From Avena insularis (Eukaryota > Streptophyta > Magnoliopsida > Poales > Poaceae): DNA of 64,000 bases. The stretch is taken from NCBI GenBank assembly GCA_023614405.1, contig CM042697.1, positions 301,406,954 to 301,470,953 on the forward strand. Direction: 5' to 3'. The notes under the pieces were generated by a model. That model saw nothing but the letters and a program-made list of their open reading frames with translations. It was not told the origin of the DNA and ran no database searches. Shown here one piece after another: positions 59,241 through 64,000 of the stretch. Position 1 is the first letter of the stretch. Each line of letters starts with the position of its first letter. The position numbers and the translations under genes are program-made.

Positions 59241-61748
59241 ATGATCCGGACGGGAAACTTCATCAAGACTGGCGAGCGCGTTGTTTCTGGCTTGGTCCAG
59301 AGATTTGGTCTCTGTGACTATGTCAGCGACAATGCAGGGAGCTTCAGGGGGAAAACTCCCCCGCGTAATGGTGTCGTCATCAGCCTGGGCGGGCACAAGG
59401 TCTACGTCGGCATCGACATCTCCAGTGTTTATCCTCACCAAGTTGTTGTTGCAGGAGAGCCACCTCTTAACGCTGCGAGCCGTCCGCCCAGAGCACATCC
59501 TGCAGGCAGCGTCGAGGTGATGGTCGCGGCCGGAGTGCAAACTGGAGCAGCAGCTGCTGGGTCAAGCAGAGAACCCGCCACCGCTATACAGGGCGCACCT
59601 AGGCAGACCGCACCACTACCCACCGAGGTAATCCCGCCAGCGACCAACCCGACCGAGGTGCAGGACACCACCCCAAAGGCACCAAGAGTAAGAGGGCCAC
59701 CTCTGGAAAGGCCAGAGAACATTCTTCAGGCGACCATAGAAAACTTGACTACGCCTGTAGCGCCAATACTTGATCCGGCAAATGCTCAGGCAGAGTTGGA
59801 GGAAACCAGGCAAAAGGTCTTGGTAGAGGCCAAAAGGTGTCGGCCTTGGGAGTCCTTAAACAGGACCTGCGAGAATATGCCAAAGCTAATAAGCAGCGTC
59901 GCACCGAGCGGGTGGGCAATTAAGATTGAGAGGGAAAAACCTCATGGATGATATCAACAAAGAGCATGATGCTCATAAAGCAGAATCAGTGGATTTGGGT
60001 TTGCCGAGGTACAGTACCCCGGCAAAAAACCTAAGAGCGGCAAATGCCGCAGCATTAGAGTTAGAGGGGTTGACCGGCGAGGCCCGGCAGAAACAACAAG
60101 AAAGAGTGAACGAGCTGGTGCGCATCGCGAACCAGCAAGCGAAATGCTCGAGCAAACCGGAGGCGGGGCCTCGAATGGTTCACTCGGCAGGCGGCACACC
60201 TTGCTTGTCCGTGGCGGCGACATCTTCACCGGAAATAATGCACGAAGGACAAAGCAGTAACCTCGGGAAGAGGAACAAGCAAATTGTTCCATATGATCCA
60301 ATGGCGGAAAGGCAAATGAGAACAGAGGCAATGCAAGCCGAGGTAACAGTGGGGAGAGGAACCACGGCCGTGTTGAGAAAGACGTCGGAAGCCGAGGCAA
60401 CGGAGATCTCGGCAGAAGAGAACCCGCGAGAGGCAATCAGGAGAACAATACCCCGATCGAAGTAAGGAGAGAATTGCCACTCAACCCGCAACCAAGGCAT
60501 GAACCCCAGCAGGAAAGAGAAACAAGGCCAGCTCGCCACAATCAAATTAATGAAAGATACAATGATGGTTATTCTGAGATGGAATATGTGATCCATGGCG
60601 GAAACAATCACTATGGAATACAGGACAGAGTTCTGTACAGAGATTTGCCATCAAATGATGCAAGAGTGAAGCTGGACCGGCTATACAGGTCCGAGTTGTT
60701 GGAAGAACAGGGTCCACCAGGGCCGACATGCTTTGGACCACGGATCATGGGCGAACCGCCTGTGCCGAACTTTCAGGCGGCAAGGCACGAAACATATAAT
60801 GGGAGTACCAAACCACAAGATGGTTAATTGACTATGCCTTCTTTGTGAAAATAGCGGGTGGAAACTTACGATGGGCGATGCAGTCGTCCCACAAATGCTG
60901 GAAGGACCAGCTAGGGTGTGGCTGAATAATCTACCAGCGGGCAGTATCAACTGTTGGCTGGATTTTGAGGAGATGTTTGTCAGCAACTTTACCAGCACGT
61001 ACAAGAGGCCAAACAGGCCACAACAGTTAGCCATGTGTAAGCAGAGGCCGAATGAAATAGATAGAGAATTTTTAACTCGGTGGTGCAACCTGAGAAACTC
61101 ATGTGAAGGAGTTATAGAATCGCAAGCAATAGCTTGGTTCGCGCAAGGATGCCGTTATGGCAGCGTATTGTGGCAACGTCTGCAAAGAGATATGCCGACC
61201 ACACTGGCAGAAACTATCAGAATAGCGGACTCTCTGGCGTTAGGAGACCCGGCAACCAGAATTAATGTCGGCGGATCACCGCGAGCAACGGACCATTATG
61301 CAAGAGATTTGGCGGGTCATCCAGTAGCGGTGATTTCAGAGGAAGAAGAAGAGAGGAAAGGCCGGATTATAGATATAATTCGGCCCAAGTGGCGGCAGTA
61401 GCGCAAGATCAGCCGAGTCACGGAGCAACTCAACGGCAAAAGAATGGTCCTCAGCAGTGGACACCAAGGAATGAAGGAAAAAGGCAGTGGACCCCCGAAC
61501 AAAAGAAACAGTGGCAGGAGAGGCCGAAGTACACGTTCGAATCCATGTTAGATCAGCCGTGCAAATTTCACACGTCAAACCCATCCAGGCCAGCCAACCA
61601 TACGACCCGCCAATGTGCATGGATGAAAAATGCAATGGGGAACCCCGCAGGAGTTCAGGCACCCCATCAAGTACATCAGCAGCATCAACCACAGTTGACT
61701 GGAGCAAATGCACAGCAACTGATGTTACCGCCCCTCCCAGTGCGATAA
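59241..61748 (+). pseudogene. gag of the Tat-like element (several frame changes)
   Basis: The frame opens at 59241 (MIRTGNFIKTGERV), giving an Ala/Pro-rich N-terminus. It changes near 59930 to a frame with LNPQ-like helices (EARQKQQERVNELVRIANQQ), stops at 60465, shifts again to 60474-60827 (MPLNPQPRHEPQQERE), stops after PQDG, and resumes at 60871. There the retrotransposon gag capsid domain is clear: ARVWLNNLPAGSI, DFEEMFVSNFTSTYK, CNLRNSCEGV. A last shift near 61390 leads to KYTFESMLDQPCKFH and HTTRQCAWMKNAMG, the zinc-knuckle-like end of Tat gag. The intact protein would package the RNA. The breaks are at least four. The N-terminal 200 residues look family-specific. Confidence 0.8.
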
Positions 61749-61767
61749 CTCGGATCGGAGAGACGCG

Positions 61768-62670
61768 GTGCATCAAGTGATGAACCAAGTCCAGGATGGA
61801 AGAACAAATCCGGCGAATACTGGACGCAATGATTACAGAGAACATCATCAGTCCTATTGCGTGTTCACAACTGAACAACAAGACAAGCAAAGTGTGCAGC
61901 GCCGGCATATGGAAGTAAATGCAGTAATGCCGGCAGTACCAAGATATGTGCCTTGGTCGGATCAGGAGATAACTTGGAGCATAAAGGATCATCCCAAGAT
62001 AATGCCGAATCCCGGATCATATGCACTCGTGCTGGATCCGACATTTGTTGGACCGAGCATCAATGTCAAATTCTCAAAGGTACTCATAGACAATGGAAGT
62101 AGTATCAATATCATGTACAAAGATACCATGCATAAACTCGGAATATCGCAGAACATGTTGCAATCCACGAGGACCACTTTCCATGGGATAGTGCCAGGGC
62201 TTTCATGTGAACCCATTGGTAAGGTCCGAGTGGATGTGTTATTCGGCACAAGAGATAACTGCAGAGCAGAGAATTTAGAGTATGAAGTGGTGGATCTAGA
62301 GAGCTGTTATCATGCTATACTCGGATGACCAGCGTTGGCCAAATTCATGGGCAGCTGTCATATAAGTTATCTGAAAATGAAGCTACCCGGACCACAAGGA
62401 GTGATAACTATAACAGGGGATTACAAGAAATCAATGGAGTGTGCATCAGCCTGGTCAAATTTCACCGAATCATTGGTTATAGCAAGAGAAAAAAGAAGGA
62501 TTCAGGAGGTAGCAGCCCTCGCTCAGTCGGCACAGCTGAACATGCCGGCACTAGCCAACCCGCATGGCAGTGTCTCTTTTCAGGCGACTAAAGAAACGAA
62601 GAAGTTTCAAATAGATGAGCAGTTCCCGGAGCGTACTGTTACTATTGGTGCAGGCATGGACGCTAAATAG
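61768..62670 (+). pseudogene. Aspartic protease and pre-RT region of Tat-like pol
   Basis: One frame runs from 61768 with a TGA at 62326-62328 (after YHAILG) to a TAG at 62668-62670. The protease core is VLIDNGSSINIMYKDTMHKL, the DNGSS triad variant of Tat elements, followed by a GRDxL-like stretch and VRVDVLFGT. The first stop is where CGA (Arg, RPALAKF) fits, and the second where CAG (Gln) fits. The protease would cut the polyprotein. The upstream part to 61768 may contain gag-pro linker. Confidence 0.8.
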
Positions 62671-64000
62671 GAAAGCGAGCTCACCAACTTCCTCTGTGAC
62701 AATCGGGACATATTTGCATGGTCAACTCAGGATCTGCAAGGTGTTCCGAGGGAGTTGGCTGAGCACTCTTTGAATGTAAGGCCAGGAGCAAGGCCGGTGA
62801 AGCAACCTCTCCGCCGCTTCGAAGAGCGGAGAAAGATAATAGGATGAAATAGCTCGGCTCCTCGCGGCGGGTTCATCATGGAGGTCTTGTATCCGGATTG
62901 GTTGTCGAATCCGGTGCTAGTAGAAAAGAAGAAAGATGATCCCAATGTAGCCATTGTATGGCGAATGTGCATCGATTACGAACCTGAACAAAGGCGTGTC
63001 CAAAAGATCCTTTTCCATTACCTAGAATAGACCAAGTCATTGATTCGACCGCTGGTTGTGAGTTATTGTCATTTGTAGAACCACGTATTCTGGTTTCCAC
63101 GGATACCGTTAAATCCGGCCGATCAAATAAAGGCTGCGTTTATTACCCGTCAGGGGCTTATTGCTATCGCACAATGCCATTCGACTGCGAAACGCAGGGG
63201 CAACATATCAGAGATGCATGCAAAAATGTCTACACGATCAGATAGGAAAAAATGTACAAGTATATGTAGATGATGTGGTCATCAAAACCAAGGAAAGAAA
63301 AACCTTACTGGAAGATATACGGCAAACTTTCGTGAACTTGAGAAGGTTCCGAATGAAACTTAATCCGGAAAAGTGCACGTTTGGCGTGCCGGCAGGAAAA
63401 TTACTCGGTTTTCTTGTATCTAGCCGAGGTATAGAGGCCAACCCAACAAAGATAAAAGCAGTAGAAAGAATGGAATTGCCGAGATGCTTAAATGATGTAC
63501 AAAAATTCACAGGTTGTCTAGCCTCGCTCAGCCGGTTTGTATGTAGGCTGGGAGAAAAGGCGCTACCACTATATCAACTGATGAAGAAATCAGATAAATT
63601 CATTTGGACCCTGCAAGCGGACAACGCATTTCATGAGTTGAAAAAAATGTTAGTCACAGCACCCGTTTTGGCTTCTCCATTATCAAAAGAGCCTATGTTA
63701 CTCTATATAGCGGCTACCAACAGAGTAGTGAGTGCTGTAGTCGTAGTAGAACGACTTGAAGATGATAAGTCCGTACAAAGGCCGGTATATTATTTAAGCG
63801 AGGTATTATCCGCTTCAAAGCAGAATTACCCACATTATCAGAAGATGGCTTATGGAGTATATATGTTGGCAAAAAAGCTTAAACATTACTTCGAAGAGCA
63901 TCCCATCAGAGTGATCTGTGAAGCGCCCATAACCGACATATTGAGCAACAAAGATGCAAGTGGCCGAATAGCAAAATGGGCAATCGAGTTGTCACCATAC
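62671..64000 (+). pseudogene. Reverse transcriptase and RNase H of Tat-like pol, cut by the window end
   Basis: After the TAG, ESELTNFLCDNRDIFAWS and RPVKQPLRRFEERRK open the RT region. Frame breaks occur near 62845, about 62880, near 63005-63030 (a stop after the FHYLE stretch) and near 63165-63190. From about 63190 the frame is RNAGATYQRCMQKCLHDQ, then VQVYVDDVVIKTKERKTLL with the catalytic YVDD at 63263-63274. It remains open to the last base, through PEKCTFGVPAGKLLGFL, an RT thumb and RNase H-like stretch (SEVLSASKQNYPHYQKM). Integrase must lie further right. RT copies the element's RNA; this copy is broken. Confidence 0.88.

Larger units (their letters stand above)
58416..64000 (+). mobile_element. 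Tat/Retand-lineage Ty3/gypsy retrotransposon, 5' part
   Basis: A 783-bp LTR (58416-59198), a primer site of the type TGGCGCCCACCGTGGGGC, a long gag, then protease, RT and RNase H (+) run to the window end. It inserted into Tekay pol after ACTCT (58411-58415); the matching duplication is beyond the window. The primer site and gag/pol motifs fit the Tat lineage. It carries several frame breaks and is likely non-functional in its sequenced form. Confidence 0.88.

Noticed and set aside
1..64000. CRISPR arrays, tRNA or rRNA genes
   Set aside because: No regular short repeats with unique spacers and no tRNA or rRNA consensus blocks were found; the composition is plant nuclear DNA. The tRNA-like 12-mers are primer binding sites.

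Overview
This window looks like repeat-rich nuclear DNA of a cool-season grass (Pooideae, most likely Triticeae such as wheat, barley or rye; related grasses such as oat cannot be excluded). The evidence is the set of elements: a BARE1/Angela/WIS-type Copia element, a large non-coding LTR element (LARD, Sukkula-like in architecture), Sabrina/WHAM-type Athila LTRs starting TGATGACCCAC, Tekay-type chromoviruses and a Triticeae-style CACTA transposon. No tRNA, rRNA or CRISPR was seen, and no clearly intact host gene. Nearly every base belongs to a transposable element, and most coding remnants carry stops or frameshifts.

Left stack (1-28817). A LARD has a complete 3' LTR of about 6.6 kb (22185-28817), an initiator-Met tRNA primer site after its 5' LTR, and only about 3.0 kb of non-coding internal DNA. 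Its 5' LTR is interrupted by a truncated LTR element with a zinc-knuckle gag (1-1997). Its internal domain is interrupted by a minus-strand Copia element (7436-20409, target duplication TTATA). The gag zinc knuckle of that Copia element is split by a 3.9 kb solo LTR (12569-16505, duplication TTCCG). The LARD itself sits inside a MULE transposase remnant.

Low-copy island (28818-35981). It holds a decayed MuDR/MULE transposase (+), a SINA-like E3 ligase pseudogene (-), a pair of 162-bp tandem repeats, an unrecognised GC-rich ORF with one stop (-), and a tandem array of about 647-bp units (3.3 copies).

Right stack (35982-64000). An Athila-lineage element (-) keeps its 3' LTR and an ATHILA-type ORF. 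It is cut by a second LARD-like LTR (+), which carries a 4.0 kb solo LTR (44173-48201, duplication CTTGC) and then a Copia LTR fragment. The Copia fragment is cut by a CACTA element carrying a Ulp1-like ORF and a small viroplasmin-like membrane ORF. The CACTA is cut by a Tekay chromovirus (-), whose pol is cut by a Tat-lineage Ty3/gypsy element (+) that runs off the window. That is up to six levels of insertion.

Functionally, the pieces are replication genes of retrotransposons (gag, protease, reverse transcriptase, RNase H, integrase, chromodomain) and transposases. The most unusual signals are an apparently spliced acidic mini-ORF inside both 4-kb Tekay-type LTRs, the 647-bp tandem array, the CACTA-borne viroplasmin/TM protein, and inactivating stops that mostly fit C-to-T decay.
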